Positions 43,963 through 51,822 of a DNA stretch of 64,000 bases are shown here, piece after piece. The position numbers and the translations under genes were made by a program. Under the pieces are notes generated by a model that did no database searches, was not told the origin of the DNA, and saw only the letters and a program-made list of their open reading frames with translations. Source of the DNA: Pseudodesulfovibrio tunisiensis (GTDB lineage Bacteria > Desulfobacterota > Desulfovibrionia > Desulfovibrionales > Desulfovibrionaceae); the NCBI RefSeq assembly GCF_022809775.1, contig NZ_CP094380.1, forward strand, positions 2,827,501 through 2,891,500, written 5' to 3'. The first letter of the stretch is position 1; every line of letters starts with the position of its first letter.

Positions 43963-44928
43963 TTATTGTTCGGACAGGGGCGGCAGATGAATGTCCGCCA
44001 GCGCCTGGCGCAGGTCTTCGGGGATGGTCCGCACCAGATTCGGGTCGATGGCGGACAGGATCAGGGCCGAAGCCATGCGGGTTGCGGGTTTTCCCACGTG
44101 CATGGCCGCGTTCAGGCTGGGGATAGCCGCCTTGCCCGCGCGGGTCAAGGCCCGGGCCGATTCCAGCGCCAGCGGCGTGCCCGGCCGGTCCAGCAGCCGT
44201 ATCAGGGTCGGGGCCGCCCTGCCGCCGAGCCGATTGCCAAGGGTTGCCTCGTGCTGGCCCAGAAGCAGCAGATGGTGCACTGCAAGCTGGGGCGGAGGTC
44301 CGATGCGGTCGATGGCCTCGGCCATCACATGCACCACGCGTGCGTCCTGATGCTCCAGAGCCCGGATCATGGCCGGAACCGCAGGCATGGCCGGAGCGCC
44401 GATGCGGCCCAGAAGCCAGGCCGCGTCAGCCCGGACTTCCGGGGATTCCGCGTCAAGCTGGGAGATCAGGGCCGGGACTGCGTCCGCCCCCATGCGCACC
44501 AGAGCAAAGGCCGCTGCCGTGCGTTTGGTGCGGGAGGCATCGGTCAGCAGCCCGGCAAGCCTGTTCGCAGCCGGACTGCCCATCTGGCCGAGAGCCGCGG
44601 CTGCCAGACCCCGGGTGGCGGAATCCGGGTCGCCCAATGCGGCTGTCAGGGCGTTCAGGGCGAACTCCGGATGCGGCAGGTTGGCCAGCACCACCACGCT
44701 CATGCGCCGGGCCATGGGCTCGGGCGCGTCAAGTGCCTGCATGGCGGCAGGCATGGCTTCCTGCCCAAGGGCGTTCAGAGCGAGCAGGGCCTGTCGGCGC
44801 GTTTCCGGGGAATCGCTTCCCAGAGCCGAGACCAGCCTGTCCGTGTCGGGTCGGTTTTCCGGGCGGTCGACGCATCCGGGCAGAAACAGGACGAGGCAGA
44901 GCAGCATCGTCATGCCGATTCGAAGCAT
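43963..44928 (-). CDS. HEAT-repeat lipoprotein
   Basis: A 321-residue protein with a lipoprotein signal ('IGMTMLLCLVLFLPGC', lipobox LPGC). About eight HEAT-like helical repeats follow: 'ALGSDSPETRRQALLALNAL', 'ALGDPDSATRGLAAAALGQM', 'QLDAESPEVRADAAWLLGRI', 'ALEHQDARVVHVMAEAIDRI'. HEAT arrays bind proteins. AAGGAGG precedes the ATG at 44928; an upstream in-frame start at 44970 would spoil the signal peptide. It lies 17 bases after the repressor gene, so a repressor and an exported scaffold protein share an operon. Confidence 0.85.
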   Translation of the reverse strand: MLRIGMTMLLCLVLFLPGCVDRPENRPDTDRLVSALGSDSPETRRQALLALNALGQEAMPAAMQALDAPEPMARRMSVVVLANLPHPEFALNALTAALGDPDSATRGLAAAALGQMGSPAANRLAGLLTDASRTKRTAAAFALVRMGADAVPALISQLDAESPEVRADAAWLLGRIGAPAMPAVPAMIRALEHQDARVVHVMAEAIDRIGPPPQLAVHHLLLLGQHEATLGNRLGGRAAPTLIRLLDRPGTPLALESARALTRAGKAAIPSLNAAMHVGKPATRMASALILSAIDPNLVRTIPEDLRQALADIHLPPLSEQ

Positions 44929-44945
44929 GAAAACCTCCTTGGCAA

Positions 44946-45692
44946 TCACGTGCGGGTCACGTCGCACCATGTCCTGACAACGGCCCCGGCAATGGCCCGG
45001 GCCGCGTCGCCGCCATAGTCCCGTTCAAGGGAATAGGTGTCCGGCGGGCAGGCGCGGTTGTCATCCGCATAAAAGATCAGTTCCCTGTCGTGGTCAATGG
45101 ACTTGGTGCGGACACGGCGCAACAGGGCTGCACCCTCCGGGCCGGGCTCGCGCACGAGCATGAGCCGTCCGGCCTCCGACGCGTCGCGGTCATCCCGGTC
45201 CACAAGGGCCAGATCCCCGGGATGCAGGGTGGGGCTCATGCCCGCGTCCTGTTCGCCGATGCGCACCGCGACCAGATTGGTGCGGTTGTTCAGGGCGATG
45301 TGCGCCTTCCAGACCAGAATCCAACCCTGAATGTCGCTGTCCGGTATCAGGCCGGGACAGGCCGCGATGCGGGCCCGGGTCAGGGGCACGGCCAGATAGT
45401 CCGCCGGGCTGGGACTGCTTGCGGAAAGGCTGGTTCCGGCCTTGTCCGGGGCCGTGAACATCACTTCCCGCGTTGCTCCCGGGGTGGAATCCGGAAACAC
45501 GAGGGCCGCGCCCAGTCTGTCCAGAATATGGCCCAGCGAATCCGCGTTCAGGCCGCGCTCCTTCTTGAGGAAGCGGTTGAGCTGGGAGGGATCGACCTCC
45601 AGTTCGTCGGCCATGCGCTTGTTGTTGGCGAACCTGCGGTCCGGCCCGATGCGGTCCAGCAACGCCTGCCGGACTTCGTCTGTGAAACCCAT
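44946..45692 (-). CDS. Phage-type repressor: HTH domain plus S24 (LexA/CI-like) domain
   Basis: 248 residues. The N-terminal ~65 residues form a helix-turn-helix DNA-binding domain ('RFANNKRMADELEVDPSQLN', 'RFLKKERGLNADSLGHILD'). The C-terminal half is S24-like: 'AVRIGEQDAGMSPTLHPGDL' has the nucleophile Ser in GMSPTL. The catalytic Lys expected some 35-40 residues later in a VKRL-like strand appears as 'AALLRRVRTK', so the lysine may be replaced by Arg. Self-cleavage is then doubtful. It probably represses its own operon and the divergent DUF5675 gene through operators between them. The start at 45692 follows GAGG. Confidence 0.82.
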   Translation of the reverse strand: MGFTDEVRQALLDRIGPDRRFANNKRMADELEVDPSQLNRFLKKERGLNADSLGHILDRLGAALVFPDSTPGATREVMFTAPDKAGTSLSASSPSPADYLAVPLTRARIAACPGLIPDSDIQGWILVWKAHIALNNRTNLVAVRIGEQDAGMSPTLHPGDLALVDRDDRDASEAGRLMLVREPGPEGAALLRRVRTKSIDHDRELIFYADDNRACPPDTYSLERDYGGDAARAIAGAVVRTWCDVTRT

Positions 45693-45759
45693 GTGCGAAC
45701 CTCGCAAGAAAACGGATGATTTTCCGATTGGTTATACATGTATTTGGGCGAATGTCTAA

Positions 45760-45808
45760 AGTCATTTGCCAAAATTGGTTGACCAACGAAAAGACAAATG
45801 ACTAATAT
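45760..45808 (+). promoter_or_regulatory. Divergent promoter/operator region with paired inverted repeats
   Basis: Perfect 9-base arms AGTCATTTG (45760-45768) and CAAATGACT (45795-45803) flank a second inverted repeat TTGGT-TG-ACCAA (45775-45786). A promoter reading into the DUF5675 gene is visible: TTGACC (45779-45784), 18-base spacer, TAATAT (45803-45808). Its -35 and -10 lie inside the repeats, as for a repressor-controlled promoter. Confidence 0.6.
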
Positions 45809-45856
45809 TGGATTGTCCATGTGGCTCAACAATCTCGTATTCCTGGAGGAAATCTC

Positions 45857-46258
45857 ATGTTCAAGCGAGCCGATATCATTCGAATGGAACAGGGCGAGGA
45901 CGGCACGTTCGGCGTGCTGCTGCTGGACGGGCAAACGTTTTGCGTGACTCTGGAGCCCCCGCGCCAACGCAAGGGAGGCGGACAGTGCATCCCGGAAGGG
46001 GAATACGCGTGTTGCCGGACCGCATCGCCCAGATTCGGAAATACCTTTGAGATAACCGATGTCCCGGGCCGCGAGCATATTCTGCTGCATCCGGGCAATA
46101 CCATCATCGATTCCATGGGGTGCGTGCTGCTGGGCAGCAAGTTCGGCAGCCTCGGATTCGAACGGGGCGTGCTGGAATCCCGCGCCGCGTTCGGAGAGTT
46201 CCTGAACCGTGCTCAGGGCATGGACGAGTTCACCTTGACGGTCCGGGACCGGGCATAG
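45857..46258 (+). CDS. DUF5675 family phage-associated protein
   Basis: A 133-residue protein with the DUF5675 signature: 'TLEPPRQRKGGGQCIPEGEY', 'ASPRFGNTFEITDVPGREH' and the strongly conserved 'LLHPGNTIIDSMGCVLLG'. The family is common in prophages, usually near holin, lysis and terminase genes. Its biochemical function is unknown. A TGGAGGAAA ribosome site precedes the ATG. It is divergent from the S24 repressor and followed 10 bases later by a small HTH protein gene. The 3TM holin that often accompanies it is found 42 kb away at 3583. Confidence 0.88.
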   Translation: MFKRADIIRMEQGEDGTFGVLLLDGQTFCVTLEPPRQRKGGGQCIPEGEYACCRTASPRFGNTFEITDVPGREHILLHPGNTIIDSMGCVLLGSKFGSLGFERGVLESRAAFGEFLNRAQGMDEFTLTVRDRA

Positions 46259-46268
46259 GGAGGAAGCC

Positions 46269-46493
46269 ATGCTGAATGCAATCTGTCTGAAGGGAGCACG
46301 GGACATCTGTCATGCCGTGGGCGAGAATCCCAAGCACATGGCGCGGCTGGTCAGGGAATTCGGGCTTCCGGCATGGAAGCGCGATCCCAAGGGAACGTGG
46401 CGCGCCCTGCCCGAGGATCTGGCTCTGTGGGTCAGGCGGCAGCGCAATCATCATCTGTCCGACTATGTGCCGGACATGGTGGCGCGGAGTTGA
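46269..46493 (+). CDS. Small helix-turn-helix protein (AlpA/excisionase-like or small-terminase-like)
   Basis: A 74-residue protein with 'GARDICHAVGENPKHMARLV' and 'REFGLPAWKRDPKGTWRALP' then 'DLALWVRRQRNHH', the pattern of a winged-helix HTH_17-like fold used by excisionases, AlpA regulators and some small terminase DNA-binding domains. GGGAGGAAG precedes the ATG. It is in an operon with DUF5675. Its last 31 bases overlap the 3' end of the convergent lipoprotein gene. Confidence 0.65.
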   Translation: MLNAICLKGARDICHAVGENPKHMARLVREFGLPAWKRDPKGTWRALPEDLALWVRRQRNHHLSDYVPDMVARS

Positions 46494-47293
46494 GCGCGGG
46501 GCGGCCCGGGAGGATGCTGCATCAGGGGATGACGGATGGACCATGTGCCATTCAGGCCCGGCGTGTTTTCCGGGCCGACCTGAATGCGGATGCCCGGGCC
46601 GCCCTGTTGTTTGGCAAGGGTTTCAGCCTGATGAAACGACTGCTGGAGACGGTTCAGCCGGGCAAGCAGGGGATCGGGCGCTTTGGCCGGGGCGTTTCGG
46701 ATTGTGCGGGGCGAAGACGGACGGGTCGGTTTTGTCATGGAAGGCGGAGGCTTGCGGGATGACATGCTTGCGCTGGGGCTGACCTTTGCCAAAGCGGGCA
46801 GGGAGGCCATGCGCCGGGTGTCGGGCATGTTCGGGAAGCGTCTGAGCGGTTTTGCCTCGGGCATGGGGCGGATCGGGGTGTGCTTTCGTATGACGGAACG
46901 TCTGTTGAAAGGTATTTCGGATGCGTCGGCAATCCGTATCTGTCGCGTTTCCGGAGCTGGGATGGTCCGTGATGCGGGCCGGGGCGGACGTGCTTCCGCG
47001 ACATGAACCTGTTCTGTGGGCGGCTTGCGCATGTGTGCGGCCATTTCCCCGGGCCATTGTTCCGGGCTGGTGAGCAGGTTGATGCGTTCTCCAAGGACTT
47101 CGGCCGGATTCCTGTCATTGGCCGCGTATTCGTAGGCGTACTCCCCGATGGTGTAGGCCGTGCCCACATACTGGATCGGGCCGGACGCAATCAGTCCGAT
47201 GCCTCCGAACAGGGCGTTGATGGCCAGACAGCCGGGCAGGAAAAGCAGCCCGACTCCCGGAAGGAGATGCCGAAGCACGGTAAGCCTGCGCAT
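46463..47293 (-). CDS. Proline- and arginine-rich lipoprotein, unknown function
   Basis: A 276-residue protein with signal peptide and lipobox ('LLPGVGLLFLPGCLAINA'), a short conserved-looking region ('GPIQYVGTAYTIGEYAYEYA'), then about 200 residues that are low in hydrophobics and rich in Pro, Arg and Ser ('PRPASRTIPAPETRQIR', 'SSRKPPPSMTKPTRPSSP'), probably disordered. Such proteins can span the cell wall. Convergent with the HTH gene, overlapping by 31 bases. No family recognised. Confidence 0.65.
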   Translation of the reverse strand: MRRLTVLRHLLPGVGLLFLPGCLAINALFGGIGLIASGPIQYVGTAYTIGEYAYEYAANDRNPAEVLGERINLLTSPEQWPGEMAAHMRKPPTEQVHVAEARPPRPASRTIPAPETRQIRIADASEIPFNRRSVIRKHTPIRPMPEAKPLRRFPNMPDTRRMASLPALAKVSPSASMSSRKPPPSMTKPTRPSSPRTIRNAPAKAPDPLLARLNRLQQSFHQAETLAKQQGGPGIRIQVGPENTPGLNGTWSIRHPLMQHPPGPPRAQLRATMSGT

Positions 47294-47385
47294 GCCCGGG
47301 AATCAGCAAGACCTGTTCCGGTTCGGGATAGGGGAATCAATTCGCCGAGCTGCAACCGCTGCGTATGGAAGGGACGGCGTGAACG

Positions 47386-48762
47386 TCAGAATTCCGACCC
47401 GGTCCCGGGCAGGATGGTCATGCCGGTCACGCTCTCGATGAGCAGGCCGCCCGGCCGCGTGAGTTCCGGCAGTTCCCGGCCCGGCTCCAGCGTGGTGATC
47501 ACGGTGTCACCGATGATCTTGCGTCCGTATTCGGGGCCGCTTCCGGTCTTCAGGCCCCAGGTGGCGTGCAGCACGATTGGTTCGGGGCGGCCGTTCCGGT
47601 CCGCATGGCCGATGTAGAGCATGATGTGGCCGGGTTTGCGGATCAGCGTGCGGAACGGGATGCCCTGTTTCAGGATGACATCCTTTTTTTCCTGTGCCGT
47701 CAGTCCCCTGAGCGACGTGAAATCGCCTTCTCCGGCCTGCTGCGTGGAGTTGCGCGGCAGGAACAGGCCGAACCCGGCGAGCAGGTCCATGGTCGTGGCC
47801 GAGCAGTCCCGCTTGCCGTACAATCCGCCCCAGCCGTATGGCTGGCCCAGCATTTCGTTTGCCAGTCGGGCAAAGTTGCGCGGAGTGGCCGGAATCGGGG
47901 CCGGTTCCGCCTTGTCCGGCGGCAGCAGGGCCGTGCGTGTCCGGGCCGTGCCGTTGGCGTCGCGCACCGGGATCATGACGGCGAGACACTGCCCGGTCTG
48001 CCGGGAGCGGTGTTCCATGAGGGGCAGGATCGTGCCGATCCCGGCCTTGAATCGGAACCCGCCGTCCGCGTCGATCAGGGACACGTTGTCCCGGGTGATG
48101 GCCGCGAAATGGCCAGCCCGGAAGGTCTTGCGGAATTCCCTGTTTGCAAGTGCGATGTCCTGTGCCCGGACCCAGCCGAATGCGAATCGCGATTCCACCA
48201 TGATCCATGCCCGGTCAACGCTCTGGTGCGTTGCCAGCAGCGGAGTGCCGGCCTGCACAAGGGAGTTCTGGCCGTAGTCGAAGGGAAAGCCTTCCCCGGC
48301 CCGGGAAAAGTCCAGAAAGACCGGATCAGCGGACGGAAAGACCCGCATGCTGGTCTCGGCCGTGGCAATCACGGGGCGGATCAGGGAGGGATATTCCGCA
48401 GTGCGGGAGAGTCGCTTCATGCGATCCAGCCACGCTGCGTCCCGGGGCAGGGTGTTTTCCCCGAAAATCCGGGTGTTGCGGAACCGCTTGAATCCCCAGA
48501 AGACCTCGTCCGCCGTGCGTGTTGCCAAGGGCCGGTCCCATGGGCCGAAGTGTTCGGCCAGAAACGCCTTCCATGCCCGGGCCTGGTCCTGCGGCGCAAG
48601 AACGGGCTGATCCGGGGGCATGTGATGGTACGCGCCCGCGTCCTGATCCAGCTCCCGCACGTCCCGGATCGGGGCGTACGGAGAGCGGATCGCACAGGCG
48701 GCCAGCACGGCCACGAGGCAGGTCGCGATCAAACGGCAGGGCAGTCTGACGGGAATGGCCAT
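47386..48762 (-). CDS. SH3/NlpC-P60 peptidoglycan endopeptidase
   Basis: A 458-residue exported protein (lipoprotein-like signal 'LIATCLVAVLAACAIRSPYA'). N-terminal helical and SH3-type modules ('SLVQAGTPLLATHQSVDRAW', 'RFAFGWVRAQDIALANREF') precede an NlpC/P60 domain: Cys in 'GLYGKRDCSATTMDLLAGFG', His in 'IRKPGHIMLYIGHADRNG', with a third polar residue further on. This family cuts gamma-D-glutamyl-diamino acid bonds in stem peptides. A Desulfovibrio vulgaris member of this architecture has been structurally studied. Its start is 4 bases from the upstream flavin reductase stop, so they are probably co-transcribed. Confidence 0.88.
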   Translation of the reverse strand: MAIPVRLPCRLIATCLVAVLAACAIRSPYAPIRDVRELDQDAGAYHHMPPDQPVLAPQDQARAWKAFLAEHFGPWDRPLATRTADEVFWGFKRFRNTRIFGENTLPRDAAWLDRMKRLSRTAEYPSLIRPVIATAETSMRVFPSADPVFLDFSRAGEGFPFDYGQNSLVQAGTPLLATHQSVDRAWIMVESRFAFGWVRAQDIALANREFRKTFRAGHFAAITRDNVSLIDADGGFRFKAGIGTILPLMEHRSRQTGQCLAVMIPVRDANGTARTRTALLPPDKAEPAPIPATPRNFARLANEMLGQPYGWGGLYGKRDCSATTMDLLAGFGLFLPRNSTQQAGEGDFTSLRGLTAQEKKDVILKQGIPFRTLIRKPGHIMLYIGHADRNGRPEPIVLHATWGLKTGSGPEYGRKIIGDTVITTLEPGRELPELTRPGGLLIESVTGMTILPGTGSEF

Positions 48763-48765
48763 GGT

Positions 48766-49338
48766 CTACTTCACGTATTTTCTGCCCATGTCGAAGCCCT
48801 GTCCCACATGGTCGCCCACGGTGTGGTAGGCGCGGGAGCCCGGGGAAAAGATCAGGGGCCGCATTTTCTCGATGTCCGGGAACTTGCCGTCGATCAGCTT
48901 GTCCTCGTCCGCCTTCACGTCCAGAATCTCGCCCACGACCATGATGTGCACGCCGAGTTCATAGGAATGGATCAGGCGGCATTCAAGGGAAAGGGGAAAT
49001 TCCTCGATGTACGGCGCGTCCACCACGTCGCTGCGTACCGGAGTCAGGCCCGTGTCCGCAAACTTGTCGGTCTTCTTGCCGGAAATCATGCCCAGATAGT
49101 CGCCCTGAGCCGCGAACGCCTCGGACACCACGCCCACGGTGAACGCCTTGCGCTGGGTCAGTCCCCGGTAGGTGTGGCGGGAAGGGCGCACCGAGACCGT
49201 GAGGCACGGAGGCTGGGAACTGCAGAGCCCGCCCCAGGCTGCGATCATGGAATTGGGTTTGCCGTCCGGGTCGTAGGTGCTCACTGCCCACACGGGTGCG
49301 GGCAGGGCAAGGGGCTTGGCGCCAAGGGAAATTTTCAT
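48766..49338 (-). CDS. Flavin reductase-like FMN-binding protein (flavoredoxin type)
   Basis: A 190-residue protein of the flavin reductase-like family: 'PAPVWAVSTYDPDGKPNSMI', 'AAWGGLCSSQPPCLTVSVRP', 'TYRGLTQRKAFTVGVVSEAF' and 'PYIEEFPLSLECRLIHSYEL'. In Desulfovibrio such proteins (flavoredoxin) bind FMN and carry electrons, for example toward thiosulfate reduction. It could also be a general flavin reductase. It is the first gene of a small operon with the wall hydrolase and is divergent from the EamA transporter. Confidence 0.88.
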   Translation of the reverse strand: MKISLGAKPLALPAPVWAVSTYDPDGKPNSMIAAWGGLCSSQPPCLTVSVRPSRHTYRGLTQRKAFTVGVVSEAFAAQGDYLGMISGKKTDKFADTGLTPVRSDVVDAPYIEEFPLSLECRLIHSYELGVHIMVVGEILDVKADEDKLIDGKFPDIEKMRPLIFSPGSRAYHTVGDHVGQGFDMGRKYVK

Positions 49339-49448
49339 ATGCGTCTCCTTCGGAAAATTGGTCGGGGTTGCGAGCGGTCCGGCAGGAACCGGGCTCCCCT
49401 GCTATTGTCTGTAATCCATTGCCATCGTGTTCGTAAAGGCGTAGAGCC

Positions 49449-50348
49449 TTGCGGGTGGAACTTTCGCATCTGGGCGGGGCCGCACTCCCGTGGCTGGCCA
49501 TTGCCGCCCGCATCATTCTTCTCGGTCTGGAACGCATATTCGTCAAGCGCATGGGATCGGACAGCGATCCGTTTGCGGCCACGTTTCTGTTCTTCGGGCT
49601 TGGTGCAGTGCTGCTGCTGCCGTTCGTGCCGTGGTCCCTGCCGCTTGCCGTATGGAAGCATACCCTGGTCAGCTTCGGCGCAGGCGCATTCTATGCCGCG
49701 GCCTTTGTCTGCTACGTGCATTCCCTGTCCATAGGCGAAGCCTCCCTTGTCAGCCCGCTGTACAACGCCAATGTCCTGTTCCTGGCCATCATCGCCTTCC
49801 TCTTTCTCGGCGAGCCCCTGACCCCGTTCAAGCTCGTGGGGCTGGGCCTGCTCGTGTACGGCGCGTCCCTGCTCAATCCGCAGGGCAGCTTTCTGGCCTC
49901 GCTCAGGGCCGTGGGCTCGGACCGGGCCTGCCGATACATGGTCGTGGCCTCCCTGCTCATTGCCTGCGGCAGGGTCGCAGACAAGTTCACCGTGTCGCAG
50001 GGCGCGCTCAACACCCCGCCCATTGCCTACTGCTTCGTGCTCTATGCCGTGGTCGCCCTGTACGTGTTCATTGCCTTGGCCTTTCGCGGCCGCATCCGGG
50101 ACATCGGCAGGATCATGCGCCGCACCCCGTGGACCGCGCTCGGTGCCGGGGCCATCAACGGCTATTCCTATCTTTTTCTGCTCGTGGCCATGACCACCAT
50201 CGACGTTTCCATCGCCGAACCCGCCTCCATGCTCAGCGTGGTCGTGACCCTGTTCCTCGCCCGCAAGGCGTTCGGCGAGTCCATCCGGCAGCGTCTGGTC
50301 GGTTCGCTTGTCATGGTGGGCGGCGCCTGGATTTTGTGCATGGGTTGA
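49449..50348 (+). CDS. EamA/DMT-family transporter
   Basis: A 299-residue protein of about ten transmembrane helices made of two EamA repeats ('PFAATFLFFGLGAVLLLPFV', 'ALSI-like' segment 'GEASLVSPLYNANVLFLAII', 'FLFLGEPLTPFKLVGLGLLV'; second half 'TTIDVSIAEPASMLSVVVTL' and 'FLARKAFGESIRQRLVGSLV'). The family exports or imports small metabolites; the substrate is unknown. The start is uncertain: no ATG is available, and TTG at 49449 or GTG at 49455 are both possible. Its TGA overlaps the first bases of the tandem repeat array. Confidence 0.85.
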   Translation: MRVELSHLGGAALPWLAIAARIILLGLERIFVKRMGSDSDPFAATFLFFGLGAVLLLPFVPWSLPLAVWKHTLVSFGAGAFYAAAFVCYVHSLSIGEASLVSPLYNANVLFLAIIAFLFLGEPLTPFKLVGLGLLVYGASLLNPQGSFLASLRAVGSDRACRYMVVASLLIACGRVADKFTVSQGALNTPPIAYCFVLYAVVALYVFIALAFRGRIRDIGRIMRRTPWTALGAGAINGYSYLFLLVAMTTIDVSIAEPASMLSVVVTLFLARKAFGESIRQRLVGSLVMVGGAWILCMG

Positions 50349-50695
50349 TCGCGGCGTTGCTGCGGAAAAGTCGGACCCTCGCGCATTGGAATACGCGTCG
50401 GGCCTGCCTTTTCCTTGCGCCTTGCGCTCACCCCCTTCTGAACAGTTTCAGTTTGGGGAATGGGGCGATCGCGGCGTTGCTGCGGAAAAGTCGGACCCTC
50501 GCGTATTGGAATACGCGTCGATCCTGTTCCTTCCTTGCGCCTTGCGCTCACCCCCTTCTGGACAATTTCAGTTTGGGGAATGGGGTGATCGCGGCGTTGC
50601 TGCGGAAAAAGTCGGACCCTCGCGCATTGGAATACGCGTCGGGCCTGCCTTTTCCTTGCGCGTTGCGTTCACTTTCTTGTGAACATTCTCTGGCC
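50347..50695 (+). repeat. Tandem array of three 120-bp repeats
   Basis: Units start at 50347, 50467 and 50587 (exact period 120). The first two are almost identical; the third diverges after about 100 bases. Each begins GATCGCGGCGTTGCTGCGG, contains the palindrome-like CGCGTATTGGAATACGCG (hairpin with 8-bp stem), then CTTGCGCCTTGCGCTC. The same family appears inverted at 26681-26957. The remainder of the gap, 50696-50851, shows nothing recognisable. Not a CRISPR: there are no short repeats with unique spacers and no cas genes. Confidence 0.95.
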
Positions 50696-50851
50696 GGGAA
50701 TGGAAGGAAGGAAATTCCGTTCGGGTACCGTTCCCGGGGTACGGATTTTCCGGCGTGGAGATTGTCTGGAAAACGGGTGATCAGGGACTGAAAAATCCAG
50801 ACTTTTTCTGAAGAATATCTCGAAAAAGATTTTCCATGCGGAAGCGGACAC

Positions 50852-50878
50852 GAAAAAAGGCCGGGATTGCCCGGCCTT
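50852..50878 (-). terminator. Rho-independent terminator of the CBS-ACT gene
   Basis: On the minus strand a perfect 9-bp stem (50857-50865 with 50870-50878), 4-base loop, and T run (forward AAAAAA), 24 bases after the stop codon. Confidence 0.9.
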
Positions 50879-50901
50879 GAAGTCCTTTTTTCGCGAGAGC
50901 G

Positions 50902-51576
50902 CTAGACCACGGGGTGGACCGAGTCCGCGACCCAGTACTGGACCTGGAATCTGGCGGCCATGGCTTCCTTGAGGCGCTTGAGCTCGGGCTTGTCCATGTC
51001 GCGGATGCGGATGTACACGTCCTTCATCTCCGTGGCTTCATCCACGTTGCGGGTCATGATGTTCATGATGCGCGCTCCGTGTTCGCGCAGGGTGTCCAGA
51101 ACCGGGGACAGGCTGCCCGCAGCCGTGGAAATCTGCATGCAGACCTGCACGCCGCCGTGATACACGCCCGTGATGTCCACCAGCACCTTGAAAATGTCGT
51201 TGTCCGTGATGATGCCGCAGAGCCGGTCGTTTTCGTCCACCACGGGCAGGCCGCCGAAATTGTTCTCCAGCATCATGACCGCGGCCTTTTCCACGGTTTC
51301 GTCCTCGCGGATGGTCATGGGCTTCTTGGTCATGATGTTCTTGATCTTGATTTCGGACAGCAGGTAGTACAGCTCATGCATGTCCAGCGTGGTGGCCTTG
51401 GACGGCGAGGCGTCCTTGATGTCGCGGTCCGACACGATGCCGATGACCCGGCCGTCCTCGTCCACGATGGGGACGCGGCTGATGTCGTTGTCCTTCATGG
51501 CCTTGGCCGCCTTCATCATGGAGCGGTCCTGGGTCAGGGTGATGACGTTTCCGGTCATCCAGTTCTTCACAAGCAT
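50902..51576 (-). CDS. CBS-pair and ACT domain protein
   Basis: A 224-residue cytoplasmic protein. Two CBS motifs form a Bateman module (1-150): 'MLVKNWMTGNVITLTQD', 'ISRVPIVDEDGRVIGIVSDR', 'IMTKKPMTIREDETVEKAAV', 'FGGLPVVDENDRLCGIITDN'. A C-terminal ACT-like domain follows (about 150-215, 'VCMQISTAAGSLSPVLDTLR'). CBS pairs bind adenine nucleotides and ACT domains bind amino acids or other small ligands, so this is probably a metabolite sensor. GAGGAG fixes the start at 51576. The 246-base upstream gap contains what may be a degenerate copy of the 120-bp repeat. Confidence 0.9.
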   Translation of the reverse strand: MLVKNWMTGNVITLTQDRSMMKAAKAMKDNDISRVPIVDEDGRVIGIVSDRDIKDASPSKATTLDMHELYYLLSEIKIKNIMTKKPMTIREDETVEKAAVMMLENNFGGLPVVDENDRLCGIITDNDIFKVLVDITGVYHGGVQVCMQISTAAGSLSPVLDTLREHGARIMNIMTRNVDEATEMKDVYIRIRDMDKPELKRLKEAMAARFQVQYWVADSVHPVV

Positions 51577-51822
51577 GGTGCGTCTCCTCACGTTTTGGCT
51601 TGAACCTGTTGTCGGTCTCTCCAGGCTGCCCCGAAAGGCCTCTGTCGCATCGGCTTGAAAAGCGCAGTCGCGTGCGCATTGCATGTGCGCGTCGGGCCTG
51701 AGCTTTTTCCTTCCCGTGCCTTTGTCGTCCCCGAGCGGTCTGCTTCAGGGATTTCTTTCAATGGACTTCTACGCCGTATACCCACAACCGTCGGTTTTGG
51801 CTAGTCTATTGGAAATGCCGGG

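Noticed and set aside
50347..50695. CRISPR array
   Set aside because: The units are 120-bp direct tandem copies with no short-repeat/spacer structure, and no cas genes are nearby.
49490..50791. Repeat-encoded protein (the 120-bp units keep a frame open)
   Set aside because: Period 120 is divisible by three, so an open frame is trivial; the frame also runs antiphase through the EamA gene and lacks a start signal.
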